Below are positions 1-7,638 of a stretch of 64,000 nucleotides of DNA, piece by piece. The notes under the pieces are model-generated. The model ran no database searches and was not told where the DNA came from. It was given only the letters and a program-made list of their open reading frames with translations. Source of the DNA: Bradyrhizobium diazoefficiens (GTDB lineage: Bacteria > Pseudomonadota > Alphaproteobacteria > Rhizobiales > Xanthobacteraceae); NCBI RefSeq assembly GCF_016616885.1, contig NZ_CP067102.1, forward strand, positions 4,492,501 through 4,556,500, in the 5' to 3' direction. The translations under genes and the position numbers were made by a program. Numbering within the stretch: the first letter of the stretch is position 1; each line of letters begins with the position of its first letter.

Positions 1-744
1 ATTGACCGCCGAGGCGATTGTCGTGGGCAGGAAGCGATCGACCGGCGAGCCCGGAGCGAGGTTCGTCGGCTCGTTCCCGATGATCCGGCGGAAGTTCGAG
101 CGCGTCGTCGTGAGATTCGATTCGGCCGTCAGCGCTTGGGTCCTGCCGGCAGCCAGTTGCGCTTCGGACTGCGCGACGTCGGTGCGCGTGACCTCGCCGA
201 CATTAAAGCGGTCGCGCGTTTGCTTGAGCGTCTGTTCGAGCACGCGCACGTTGCTGCGCTGAACTTCGAGAGTTGCCGCATCACGCAGGTAGTCCATGTA
301 GCTCGTGGCAGCCTGCAACAGCACCGTCTGCTCGAGCACACGCAACGCTTCGCGGGACCCCGAGACCTGACTTTCCGCCGCGCGCGTTCTGTTGGCCGTC
401 TGATTGCCGTTGTAGAGCGTCTGGGTGACGGTCAGGCTGGCACTGTTGGGCTGAAGGGGGGGATCGCTATGGAACGGCTGCCCCCTCTGCAGCTGTTGGA
501 CGTCCTGATATTGATACCCGGTGCTGAGGTTGACGCCGACCTTGGGGCGATAGCCCGACAGCGCCTGCGGCACGTTCTCGTCGGTCGAGCGCACCTGGGC
601 GCGCTGTGCGTTGAGCTGCGGGTTGTTCTGATAGGCGCGCACCAGCGCAGCCTCGATCGTGTCCGCCAAGGCAGGCGTCGGCCCTGCAAGCGCCAGCAGC
701 AGAACCGAAACCGCCGCTCCGGTGAAGAGCTTCACCCCATGCAT
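1..744 (-). CDS. TolC-family outer membrane efflux protein (3' part outside window)
   Basis: The reading frame opens at an ATG at 744 and runs off the left edge, so only about 248 N-terminal residues are visible. They begin with a Sec signal peptide (hydrophobic stretch VLLLALAG, then ALA before the mature DTIEAAL). A TolC-type helical-barrel repeat follows: AYQNNPQLNAQRAQVRS is the usual start of the first OEP repeat, and YNGNQTANR and RVLEQT belong to the coiled-coil region. The likely role is the trimeric outer-membrane exit duct for type I secretion or RND efflux. Unlike the NodT-type factor at 17511-18956 it has no lipobox and is not next to a pump, so it may be the general TolC. The family is confident; the partner systems are unknown. 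Confidence 0.85.
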   Translation of the reverse strand, partial: MHGVKLFTGAAVSVLLLALAGPTPALADTIEAALVRAYQNNPQLNAQRAQVRSTDENVPQALSGYRPKVGVNLSTGYQYQDVQQLQRGQPFHSDPPLQPNSASLTVTQTLYNGNQTANRTRAAESQVSGSREALRVLEQTVLLQAATSYMDYLRDAATLEVQRSNVRVLEQTLKQTRDRFNVGEVTRTDVAQSEAQLAAGRTQALTAESNLTTTRSNFRRIIGNEPTNLAPGSPVDRFLPTTIASAVN

Positions 745-854
745 CCCTTAAATTCCGTTCATTCTCACGTCAGGCTCGTGCCCGCGAGCCCGGTTACCGT
801 ATCCAAGTGGGAGTCGTTGCCCCGCAGCAACATAGGACGCGGTCAAGCGCAACG

Positions 855-874
855 GAACTACCCTTGGGTAGTTC
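855..874. promoter_or_regulatory. 20-bp perfect inverted repeat upstream of the TolC-like gene
   Basis: GAACTACCC, two bases, then GGGTAGTTC form a perfect 9-bp stem. The site lies about 110 bp upstream of the TolC-like start and 76 bp past the stop of the methyltransferase gene, both on the minus strand. It could be a weak terminator of the upstream gene (no T-tract follows) or an operator for the TolC-like gene. The function is inferred from position only. Confidence 0.4.
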
Positions 875-950
875 TCGGTGGAAACTCTTTACGTGCAGCA
901 TCCCGGCCACACTTCTGATTCAGAACGGTATTTTAACGGGATTTCGGCCA

Positions 951-1613
951 TCAGAACACGAAGGCGGCGGCCCGTTCCAGCCCGGGGAGCACCGGGGCGG
1001 CGGCGTCGAACAGCGGCCGATAGCCGAATTCGCCGTGGATTCGGGTCACGATCATGGCCCGCGACGGCCGGGATTCGGCCGAGACCCCCACCAGGCGCCC
1101 CCCCTCTTTGAGCTGGCCGAACAGACCGTCCGGCGTCACTTCGGTGGCGCCGTTGAGGATGATCACGTCATAAGGCGCGGCAGCCGGATCGCCCTCGGCA
1201 CTGGCGGCGGCCCTGCAGGTGACGTTGGTGAGCCCGATTGCAGCGAAGGCGTCCCTGGCTTTCGCAGCCAGAGCCGAATCGCTCTCTGTAGCCGTGACCT
1301 GGCGCGCAAGCTTCGCGGTCAGCGCGGCGAGGTAGCCGGTGGCGCAACCGACGACCAGCACGTTGTCGCCTTCGCCAATCTCGGCGGCCTGGAGCAGCTT
1401 GCCGATCAGCTGCGGCTTGATCAGATAGCGCTTGGCGCCGCCCTCGCTCACATCGAGATCGAGGTCGAGATAGGCCAGAGCCTGCCGGCTCGCCGGCACG
1501 AAGGCCTCGCGGGGAACCGCGAGCATGGCATCGAGAATGCGGCGATCGGTGACGTCATTGGTGCGCACCTGGCCATCGACCATTTTTTGGCGCGCGGTCG
1601 AGAAACCGGACAT
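951..1613 (-). CDS. protein-L-isoaspartate O-methyltransferase family protein
   Basis: A 220-residue class I SAM-dependent methyltransferase of the PCMT family. Members methylate L-isoaspartyl residues in damaged proteins to start their repair. Visible signatures are the N-terminal block MVDGQVRTNDVTDRRIL, the PREAFVP segment and the SAM motif I VLVVGCATGYLAAL. The motif reads GCATGY where the textbook family has GSGY, so strict repair activity is not certain. The start was set at the Met before SGFSTARQ; the frame is open further upstream, but the extra 34 residues do not look like the family. The small gene at 1780-1929 lies upstream on the same strand. Confidence 0.85.
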   Translation of the reverse strand: MSGFSTARQKMVDGQVRTNDVTDRRILDAMLAVPREAFVPASRQALAYLDLDLDVSEGGAKRYLIKPQLIGKLLQAAEIGEGDNVLVVGCATGYLAALTAKLARQVTATESDSALAAKARDAFAAIGLTNVTCRAAASAEGDPAAAPYDVIILNGATEVTPDGLFGQLKEGGRLVGVSAESRPSRAMIVTRIHGEFGYRPLFDAAAPVLPGLERAAAFVF

Positions 1614-1779
1614 TTGCGGACCCTGCAAGGCGGACAATGCCGCGGACGAAAGTTGGCGGCATATTTGGAGCAGGCTCCGCGAAAACGCAACACGTCCGTT
1701 GGGACGGTGAACCAACGGCGATGCAACGGAGGTATCGGAGGCGAGATGGCCTATTCGATCGCGACGGCAAGCCGGCCGA

Positions 1780-1929
1780 TCAGGCCGCCACTTCGTCCAG
1801 CCGTGCCGAATCGGGGGTCTCGACGGCGCGCGCGAGACAGGCCAGGCACTGATCGTCGCTCAGCTCGGGAATATCGGCCGGCAGAATCGAGGGGGCCAGG
1901 TGGGCGCGGCCGATCTGGATGTCGGGCAT
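1780..1929 (-). CDS. small conserved-looking hypothetical protein, 49 aa
   Basis: The frame starts with ATG at 1929 and encodes MPDIQIGRAHLAPS..., ending DEVAA. A good ribosome-binding sequence (ACGGAG, about 9 bases before the ATG) supports translation. The protein is acidic, has two cysteines in a CLAC motif near the middle (DDQCLACLARAV), and has no membrane segment. Overlapping frames in this stretch are arginine-rich shadows. No family was recognised. It lies upstream of the isoaspartyl methyltransferase gene with a gap of about 165 bp, so co-transcription is possible but not shown. Confidence 0.55.
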   Translation of the reverse strand: MPDIQIGRAHLAPSILPADIPELSDDQCLACLARAVETPDSARLDEVAA

Positions 1930-2141
1930 GGGAATCAGCTCCGTAAGAGTCCGGCCCCATCAAGCTCGATTTGAATTAAGTCGATTTGGCGCCGTCTGCG
2001 TGGCGACGATGCCTCCACCCACACACATCCGCTTGAACGCGATTCTGTTGGGCCCAAGCGCACGACGCTGGGAAACTGATCGAGCAAGATCGTGCGCCGC
2101 ATCAGCGTACGGCAACAAGTAATTGAAAATGAAGCGGAATT

Positions 2142-2216
2142 TGGCTCCCCGGGCTGGATTCGAACCAGCGACCATCCGATTAACAGTCGGATGCTCTACC
2201 GCTGAGCTACCGAGGA
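2142..2216 (-). tRNA. tRNA-Asn (GTT)
   Basis: On the minus strand a full cloverleaf can be drawn. The acceptor arm TCCTCGG pairs with CCGGGGA (one T-G wobble), the anticodon loop is CTGTTAA giving GTT, the T-arm contains GGTTCGAATCC, and CCA is encoded. Confidence 0.96.
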
Positions 2217-2311
2217 AAAGGGCGAACCAGTCGTTCGCGCGCGGCTGCGTATAACAAAGCCGGTTGCGCTTGCAAAGGACGAATTCGCCATCCTTCGCAA
2301 AGCGTCGGCAT

Positions 2312-4009
2312 TCAAAGATCGGCGGTGTTTGTATTCTCCGGCGCAGGCACAGTCGCCGGCGCGGCACCATTGGCCTTGCCGGTGACGGCGCCGACCAGCG
2401 TCTTCACGGGATCATCGCCCGGCGCAAAACCGCTCTGGCGCAGGATCTCGTCGATCATCGGACGCAGCGCGTGCACCTTGAGTAGCTCGCCGGCGAGCCC
2501 TTCGCCGAAGCCGACATTGCCGCCCCCGGCGCCATTGCCGCCGAACGCGCCGCCGGTGTGCAGGATACGGACGTCCTTGAGGTTGGCGATCGGCCTGACC
2601 ATCTCGGCGAGCGCCGACGGCATCGTCTCGATTCGCTTCTTGGCGATCTCGAAATCGATGACGTTGCTGCCGAGCTTGTTCTGCGCCTCGTTCTTCAAGG
2701 TAATCACGGCAGCCTCGGCCTCACCGATGTTGCGGACACCGACCGCCTTGATCTTGTTGGACTCGGCTTCGGCCGTGGCCAGCGTTTTGACTGCCTCGGC
2801 GCGGTCGAGCGACGCCTTCTTCTCGGCTTCGGCGGCAACGATCAGCTCGGTCGATTTTCGCTCGGCCTCCGTGCGCGCGGCGAGCACCTGGGTGAGACGG
2901 GCGCGGTCGGCGACCTCGACGGCGCGTGCGGTGACCACTTTTTCCTCGGCGGAGACGGCCAGGGCTTCTGCCGTCTTGGCTTCGGCCACCGCTTCCGAGG
3001 TCTGCTTGCTCTTGGACGCGATCTGGATTTCGTTCTCCTGGGTCGCGATCTGGATTTCGCGCTGAGCGTCGGTCTTGCGCTTGTTGATCGCCAGATCCGA
3101 CTCGATCACCGCGGTTTCCTTGACCTGCTTGGCGCCCGCCTCCTTCTCAGCGACCGCCCGGTCGGTGTCGATGCGGGCGTTCTCCTCGGTCAGGCGCGCG
3201 GTCTGCGTCGCGGTTGCGACTTCGGCGCGGGTGCTGGCGGTCTTATTGGCGATGTCGCGCTCCTGCGACAGCTCGGCCTCCTTCTTGGTCCGCTCGATCG
3301 TCAGGGTCTGCTGCCGCGCCTCGAGGTCCTTCTGGGCAATCGCCACCTCGTTGTCGCGGACGATCGAGTTGCGGTCGCGCCGGCGCGTCTCGGTCACGGT
3401 TTTCAGCTGGGTCAGACCTTCGGCGTCGAAGAAATTCTCGGGATTGAAGAATTTGACGTCGGTCTGGTCGAGTTTTGTCAACGACACCGATTCAAGCTCG
3501 AGCCCGTTCGATTTGACGTCGGATTCGACGGTCGCCTGCACGTGCTTGACGAAATCGCTGCGCTTTTCCTGCAGTTCCAGGATCGACATGGTGGCCGCCA
3601 CCGACCGCAGACCGTCGACGAATTTTGCCTCGACCTGGTTACGCAAGGCTTCAGCGTCATTGGTCAGCGCGCCCAGTGTCTGGCTCGCGAGCGCAATGCT
3701 CTCGTCGTCGGGGCGGACCCGCACATAAAATTCCGCGACGATGTCGACGCGCAGGCGGTCCTTGGTGATCAGGGATTCCCGCTCCTTGCGTTCGACGGTG
3801 AGCCGCAGCGTCTTCAAATTGACGCTGGCATAGGAATGGAAGATCGGCAGGATCATGGCGCCGCCGTCGAGCACGACCTTCTTGCCGCCGAGGCCGGTGC
3901 GCACGAAAGCCTCGTCGCGGGTGGCGCGTTTGTAGAGAATGGTGAAGACGATCCCGAGGACAACGATCAGCGCGACGCCGATCATGGCCGGGACTGCGAT
4001 ATCGAACAT
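2312..4009 (-). CDS. yqiK: flotillin-family SPFH protein (YqiK-like)
   Basis: A 565-residue membrane-anchored scaffold of the bacterial flotillin group. One N-terminal transmembrane helix (about residues 5-28) precedes an SPFH/band-7 domain (about 30-200, including VERKERESLITKDRLRVDIVAEF). A long Ala/Glu/Lys-rich coiled coil follows, with repeated AEAE/EAEKKA segments (about 210-480), then a Gly-rich tail. The length is close to that of E. coli YqiK. Flotillins organise membrane microdomains. It is the last gene of the PspA-YqiJ-YqiK operon, starting 19 bp after yqiJ ends. The family call is firm; the link to envelope stress is inferred from the PspA neighbour. Confidence 0.88.
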   Translation of the reverse strand: MFDIAVPAMIGVALIVVLGIVFTILYKRATRDEAFVRTGLGGKKVVLDGGAMILPIFHSYASVNLKTLRLTVERKERESLITKDRLRVDIVAEFYVRVRPDDESIALASQTLGALTNDAEALRNQVEAKFVDGLRSVAATMSILELQEKRSDFVKHVQATVESDVKSNGLELESVSLTKLDQTDVKFFNPENFFDAEGLTQLKTVTETRRRDRNSIVRDNEVAIAQKDLEARQQTLTIERTKKEAELSQERDIANKTASTRAEVATATQTARLTEENARIDTDRAVAEKEAGAKQVKETAVIESDLAINKRKTDAQREIQIATQENEIQIASKSKQTSEAVAEAKTAEALAVSAEEKVVTARAVEVADRARLTQVLAARTEAERKSTELIVAAEAEKKASLDRAEAVKTLATAEAESNKIKAVGVRNIGEAEAAVITLKNEAQNKLGSNVIDFEIAKKRIETMPSALAEMVRPIANLKDVRILHTGGAFGGNGAGGGNVGFGEGLAGELLKVHALRPMIDEILRQSGFAPGDDPVKTLVGAVTGKANGAAPATVPAPENTNTADL

Positions 4010-4028
4010 GACTTTCTCCGATAATGAC

Positions 4029-4691
4029 TTAGCTGCTGCTTAGAGATGGTTTGGACGGCTTGAGTTCATCGTCGGCTTTCACCGCGACGAAGCGGGTGCC
4101 GGCGCGATCGACCAGGAGGACCGTAGTTCCCTGCGGCAGGGGTGGTGATGACGGTGCCGCGACCGCCCAGACGAAATGGCGGTTACCGTGGACGTCGGCG
4201 ACGCTGACGCGGCCAGGCGGCCCCTGGTCAAGCGGACCAATGACGACCTCGCCGACGCGGCCGACGAGGTCGCCGAGGCCGACGGCGTAGCTTTCATCCT
4301 TGGGGATGACCCGCGCGATGGCGCCGCTGGCGGCGCGGACCAGCGGGACCGACACGGCGACGGCCCCAATCGAGGCGAAGCTCGCCGGCAACGGGGCAGC
4401 CACCATCCTCGCCACGTCCTGAATCAGGAAGCCGGTGATCGAAAAGGCGCCGAGCGCCAGCAGCAGGAAGATCAAGAGCGGGACGCCGCCGACATTGATC
4501 CAGGAGATGGCGTTGATCACGCCATTGTCGCTGGGATGGCTGAAATCGATGCTGGTGCCGAGCATCTCGCTCAGCGAGGCCCCGACCAGCATGGTGACCA
4601 CTTCGAGCGTGCCGACGATGAGGATCATGGCGGCCGCGATCGCGAACGGCCTGACCTCGGCCGACATGACGTGTTCGAGCAGAGCGCTCAT
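4029..4691 (-). CDS. yqiJ: YqiJ-like inner-membrane protein with OB-fold tail
   Basis: A 220-residue partner protein of YqiK-type flotillins. About three hydrophobic segments are visible (roughly residues 15-42, 66-92 and 98-122). A soluble C-terminal part of NfeD-like OB-fold character follows, with GLGDLVGRVGEV, VSVADVHGNRHFVWA and TTVLLVDRAGTRFVAV. Members sit beside SPFH proteins and are thought to assist their assembly. The gene starts 10 bp after pspA ends and is followed closely by yqiK, so the three are surely co-transcribed. Length and context match the family. Confidence 0.82.
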   Translation of the reverse strand: MSALLEHVMSAEVRPFAIAAAMILIVGTLEVVTMLVGASLSEMLGTSIDFSHPSDNGVINAISWINVGGVPLLIFLLLALGAFSITGFLIQDVARMVAAPLPASFASIGAVAVSVPLVRAASGAIARVIPKDESYAVGLGDLVGRVGEVVIGPLDQGPPGRVSVADVHGNRHFVWAVAAPSSPPLPQGTTVLLVDRAGTRFVAVKADDELKPSKPSLSSS

Positions 4692-4701
4692 GACACATTA
4701 C

Positions 4702-5370
4702 TCAGGAGCGCGACTTCAACCGCGCCAGCCTCGCTGCAATCTCCTTGTCGCGATGCAACGTGCTGAGCTCGTCGATGTCGCTGGAATAGGGAATGCCCGG
4801 CGGCACGCCGGTGACGCGCGCCACTGCCCTGCCCGCGCGCAACGCCTTCCCCGCCGCGGACGTGCCACCACGTTTACGAGGTGAGGTCGAGGCCTGGTGG
4901 CTTGCGAGAGCCTCGCTCTTTTCGAGATCAGCGCGGCGCTGCTCGGCATCCTGGAGCGCCGACAGCACCGCACGGAGCGAGGTCACGCATTGCTCGATCT
5001 TCTCATTGTTCTCGTCGATGGCGCGGGAGAGCACCTCGAACTGCGCCTCCAGATCCATCTGCCGCGCGATGCCGGCACGGGCAAGGTCATCGCGGCTGTC
5101 CGCGATCGCGCCCTCGATCTTGGCGGCGAGATCGGTCATCTCGCGTTCGATCTCGGTGCGCCGCGCGTTGAGGCGGTATTCCTCGGCGCGCGCGGCCGCG
5201 AGCGCATCGCGCGCCTCGCTCTCTGCGCGCTCGATCTCGCGGATGGCCTGGCCAACCACTTTCAGCTTGTTGTTGCCCTCCGCCTGCTCGATCGCGTCAT
5301 AGGCGATGCCGGCGATCAGACGTCCGACCCGGGACAGGAAATTTTCGGGAGCGGCAGCGATGGTATCCAT
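4702..5370 (-). CDS. pspA: PspA/IM30-family phage-shock protein (internal start)
   Basis: From the ATG at 5370 this encodes 222 residues, the same length as classical PspA. The ATG is preceded by a strong ribosome-binding site (GAGGAGGAGAACGCT, then ATG). The protein is almost all charged coiled-coil helix: FLSRVGRLIAGI resembles the amphipathic membrane-sensing helix, then VVGQAIREIERAESEARDALA and later helices follow. The C-terminal 60 residues are basic and less typical (STSPRKRGG). PspA proteins bind and stabilise stressed inner membrane. The same frame stays open upstream for 162 codons (separate entry), so this could be either an independent product or the C-terminal half of a fusion. 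Confidence 0.8.
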   Translation of the reverse strand: MDTIAAAPENFLSRVGRLIAGIAYDAIEQAEGNNKLKVVGQAIREIERAESEARDALAAARAEEYRLNARRTEIEREMTDLAAKIEGAIADSRDDLARAGIARQMDLEAQFEVLSRAIDENNEKIEQCVTSLRAVLSALQDAEQRRADLEKSEALASHQASTSPRKRGGTSAAGKALRAGRAVARVTGVPPGIPYSSDIDELSTLHRDKEIAARLARLKSRS

Positions 5371-5856
5371 AGCGTTCTCCTCCTCTGGCAGATTGTTCGG
5401 CGTGACGCCGTAGTGAACCTCGAAACCGTCGTCGGTGCGGATCAGGTGCGCGGGCACGCTTTGCCCCCAGCCTTCCGCGTAGCCGGCATAGTCGAAGGGC
5501 ACGCTGAAGCGCCCCTGCACGGTTGAAATCGAAATGGTGGCTGGGCCCTTGATCTTGGCGAGCTTGTCGTCGAGCGGCAGGCGGCGTCCTTGGGCGGCGC
5601 GATAGTCGGCGCGGTCGCGCAGGCCCAGCGTCACCAGCCGCGACGGCAGCGCGGTCTGTTTGCGGATCTGCTCATAGGCATGGGCATGCAGCAGGACGAC
5701 GTTGGAGCCCACATTATGGATCCGCGCGACCTCGTCGAGGATCTCCATCATGCGGTCATAAGCCTCAAACGTCGCCTCCATCGCAGCCTTGGCGGCCGGA
5801 TCAGGGGCTAGCCTGTAACGCAGCGCCGATGGCGCATGTCGAGGCGACGGGCTCAT
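4702..5856 (-). CDS. TnpB-N-terminal-like domain in frame with PspA (candidate fusion, 384 aa)
   Basis: Without a stop codon the pspA frame extends upstream to an ATG at 5856 (a GTG lies at 5865). Residues 1-162 resemble the N-terminal part of IS605/TnpB-like proteins. They open with LRYRLAPDPAAKAAMEATFEAYD (split LRYRLAPDP / AAMEATFEAYD), then ALPSRLVTLGLRDRA where TnpB has a PxxLA helix. The beta-rich ISISTVQGRFSVPF...AHLIRTDDGFEVHYGVT corresponds to the usual LxTLxGRxxxPF...ADLVYRxGxFYLxxTV. The RuvC nuclease domain and zinc ribbon are absent; PspA follows instead. The frame has no lesions over about 490 bp, which argues for selection. No clear ribosome-binding site precedes ATG 5856. Whether one fusion, two nested proteins or only PspA is made cannot be decided here. 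Confidence 0.6.
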   Translation of the reverse strand: MSPSPRHAPSALRYRLAPDPAAKAAMEATFEAYDRMMEILDEVARIHNVGSNVVLLHAHAYEQIRKQTALPSRLVTLGLRDRADYRAAQGRRLPLDDKLAKIKGPATISISTVQGRFSVPFDYAGYAEGWGQSVPAHLIRTDDGFEVHYGVTPNNLPEEENAMDTIAAAPENFLSRVGRLIAGIAYDAIEQAEGNNKLKVVGQAIREIERAESEARDALAAARAEEYRLNARRTEIEREMTDLAAKIEGAIADSRDDLARAGIARQMDLEAQFEVLSRAIDENNEKIEQCVTSLRAVLSALQDAEQRRADLEKSEALASHQASTSPRKRGGTSAAGKALRAGRAVARVTGVPPGIPYSSDIDELSTLHRDKEIAARLARLKSRS

Positions 5857-5858
5857 GG

Positions 5859-5887
5859 AAAGCACTAAAGCACCATTTTAGTGCTTT
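5859..5887. promoter_or_regulatory. perfect 11-7-11 inverted repeat at the start of the TnpB-N/PspA frame
   Basis: AAAGCACTAAA, seven bases, then TTTAGTGCTTT form a perfect inverted repeat immediately upstream of the ATG at 5856 and covering the alternative GTG at 5865. The size and symmetry fit a dimeric repressor operator, and its position would block expression of the whole pspA-yqiJ-yqiK operon. A hairpin in the leader mRNA is the alternative. The cognate regulator is unknown. Confidence 0.55.
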
Positions 5888-6399
5888 ACAAGAGGGGAAT
5901 TCAATCACGTTCCACTGATCCTGATGCACTCTGAGAGTTAGTCGCTGTCGTTCGGGACTGCGTTCAAGGCGGGGCCATCACCTCTAGATCACTGCCAATC
6001 ACGACTTCTTGCAGGCGCGGGTTGCAATTTGAAACGAAGTGCAAGCTCTCGTATCCCGGACGCGCTGCAGCGTTCTTACGCTGCTGCGCAGAGCCGGGAC
6101 CTAGCAAGGAGCCGCGCTGCTCGGTGTTGCCATGCGCCCCGGCTCTGCAGCGCACCGCTGAAGACGCGCTGCGCAGCGTCCGGGGCACGAGGCCGGTGCG
6201 ACACACCACTCCGCCGCCATGGTTTCGTCACCGGACTTAACTGCGTCATGAATCTGTCAGACATGATTCGGGGGCTTGCTCGATCTGCGCCGGATATTCG
6301 CCAGTCAACAGCTTGTCCGCAGCATATCCACAGCCGCGACCCGCCGGATTTGCGCTGGAATCGCAAAGCACTTGCTGCGCACAAATCCACAGCGGCTGC
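5888..6399. other. intergenic region, no gene seen
   Basis: About 510 bp lie between the pspA operon and the Cys-rich protein gene. The region holds the palindromic repeat described at 6054-6185 and probably the pspA operon promoter near 5890-5950. Open frames crossing it are arginine- and cysteine-rich products of the repeat and look non-coding. Confidence 0.6.
6054..6185. repeat. two-tier palindromic intergenic repeat
   Basis: The outer arms CCCGGACGCGCTGCAGCG and CGCTGCGCAGCGTCCGGGG are near reverse complements. Inside them CGCAGAGCCGGGACC pairs with CCCCGGCTCTGCAGCG. The unit is about 130 bp and resembles the dispersed GC-rich palindromic elements common between Bradyrhizobium genes. Mobility is inferred from that resemblance; only this copy occurs in the window. 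Confidence 0.65.
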
Positions 6400-6663
6400 T
6401 CAGCCGCCGGCCTGGTCGAACACGGTGCGACAAGCTTCGCTTAGGCTTGAGCGGTTACGGCGCAGGCAGGCTGTGATGGCGCGGACGTTGGGGATTTCGC
6501 CGGCGCAGAGCCGGTAGACGTCGGGCGTGCAAGCCCGACGCTGCTCCGGCGTGCCCTGCTGCGCCTGGGCGGCGCCGGCAAATAGCGTCAGGAACAGCCC
6601 GACCGTCGAGGCGCGACGCGCCCGGCTTCTCACACCCGCAAACCGCAAGAACCTCGCCTTCAT
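6400..6663 (-). CDS. secreted cysteine-rich-repeat protein, 87 aa
   Basis: The start was chosen at the ATG at 6663 because AGGAGACTGGTC directly precedes it. A basic N-terminus (MKARFLRFAGVRSRARR) is followed by a hydrophobic core VGLFLTLFAGAAQA and a probable cleavage after AQA, so the product is exported. The mature part is one cysteine-rich repeat with four cysteines in the pattern ACxPDVxxLCAGE...AxTACLRxNR...SEACRxVF. This resembles the short cysteine-rich-repeat proteins frequent in rhizobia. Its function is unknown. It stands alone, divergent from the small gene at 6932. Confidence 0.75.
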   Translation of the reverse strand: MKARFLRFAGVRSRARRASTVGLFLTLFAGAAQAQQGTPEQRRACTPDVYRLCAGEIPNVRAITACLRRNRSSLSEACRTVFDQAGG

Positions 6664-6931
6664 GACCAGTCTCCTGTCTGCCCCTGCTCGCCGGGCCCGC
6701 GCTGGCCGGCGTGTGAAGAGGTAGGAGGAATAAATCGCGCCGGATGTGATCTCTTTCACACTGGCCGCTGCTTGGGGATCCCTAGAGTTTCCACCGGGGT
6801 TCTCTGGGACTTTTCAGGAATCGCTAACCATTCGGATCTCGATCGGCCGATCGTTAAAATGCGAACAATCAGGTCAATCGAGAAACAAACCGGCGTTGCG
6901 ACAGTTCGCCATCCGCGTTCCGGAGGGTGTG

Positions 6932-7138
6932 ATGAGCGAAGCCGAATTCAACTTGCTGCTGGATACCGTCCGCGACGCCATGATGCATGACAATTTCGCG
7001 CCCGCGCCGGAGGAGGAATTCGTGCCCCGCTCGTGGAGCTTCGAGGCGACGCCCAGGAAAACTCCGATGGCCGCGAATGACAATGAGGGTGCCTGGCCCC
7101 TCGTGCCCTTTCCGGACGGCTGGTACGCCGCCTGCTGA
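6932..7138 (+). CDS. small protein with C-terminal AANDN...WPLxPFPxGWYA motif, 68 aa
   Basis: The start ATG at 6932 has GGAGGGTGTG just upstream. The frame extends further 5' but loses coding character. The acidic N-terminal half (MSEAEFNLLLDTVRDAMMHDN) looks helical, and the C-terminus ends MAANDNEGAWPLVPFPDGWYAAC. The same terminal motif occurs in the unlinked gene at 63447-63623 (AANDNCPVWPLIPFPAGWYASG). No function is known to me. The shared tail suggests a short interaction or targeting module in a lineage-specific family. Confidence 0.7.
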   Translation: MSEAEFNLLLDTVRDAMMHDNFAPAPEEEFVPRSWSFEATPRKTPMAANDNEGAWPLVPFPDGWYAAC

Positions 7139-7223
7139 GACCTCTCAGCCAGGCTTGACGTCGCGCGACGGCCCGCGGGGTTGCCTAAGCCGTTGATCCC
7201 CTATATTGCTCCGCCCTCGTTGA

Positions 7224-7297
7224 GGCCACGTGGCGGAGTGGTTACGCAACGGTCTGCAAAACCGTGTACACCAGTTCAATTCTGGTCGTGGCCTCCA
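7224..7297 (+). tRNA. tRNA-Cys (GCA)
   Basis: The acceptor arm GGCCACG pairs with CGTGGCC. The anticodon loop CTGCAAA gives GCA, the T-loop is TTCAATT, and CCA is encoded after the discriminator T. The cloverleaf is complete. Confidence 0.96.
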
Positions 7298-7482
7298 TCA
7301 CAACTCCCTGACATCTTAACATAAAAGCGACCCACGCGCCGGCTCCGCCGCGCCTGCGGGGTTCGCCCGTGCGATGCGCCGCCACCGGGTTTGCCCGGGG
7401 CGGGTTGGAAACCCCCGATTCAGGTCACGTGGCATAACCTTCGCATCAGCTGGGTGATGCAGAAGCGAGCGCTGGAGAGCAC

Positions 7483-7629
7483 GTGGGCGAGATCGTCCGA
7501 TTTATCCCGAAATCAGAGCTGGAACGGGCTCGCCTCATCCGCGAGGCGCGCGCACTCTATGACAGCATCTTCCCGCCGTCCGCCCCCGACCAGAGGCCGC
7601 AGGACGACGAGGACAGCGTCAAGAACTAG
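7483..7629 (+). CDS. small hypothetical protein, 48 aa (GTG start)
   Basis: A GTG at 7483 follows a GGAGAGCAC ribosome-binding sequence. It opens a 48-residue frame, VGEIVRFIPKSELERARLIREA..., ending DDEDSVKN. The protein is charged, with a predicted helix in its middle and an acidic tail. Its stop lies 9 bp from the convergent stop of the DTW-domain gene, and this tight convergent packing supports a real gene. No domain was recognised. Confidence 0.6.
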   Translation: MGEIVRFIPKSELERARLIREARALYDSIFPPSAPDQRPQDDEDSVKN

Positions 7630-7638
7630 CCGCGGGGC

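Noticed and set aside
2558..4024. Long plus-strand frame of 488 codons
   Set aside because: It is the antisense shadow of the flotillin gene, whose coiled-coil codon pattern keeps the opposite frame open.
5371..5856. An active TnpB nuclease or IS605 element
   Set aside because: No RuvC motifs, no zinc ribbon, no TnpA and no clear left/right end structures; only an N-terminal-like domain remains.
6029..6517. Plus-strand frame of 162 codons
   Set aside because: It is generated by the palindromic repeat and runs antisense into the Cys-rich protein gene; composition is Arg/Ser/Ala-rich.
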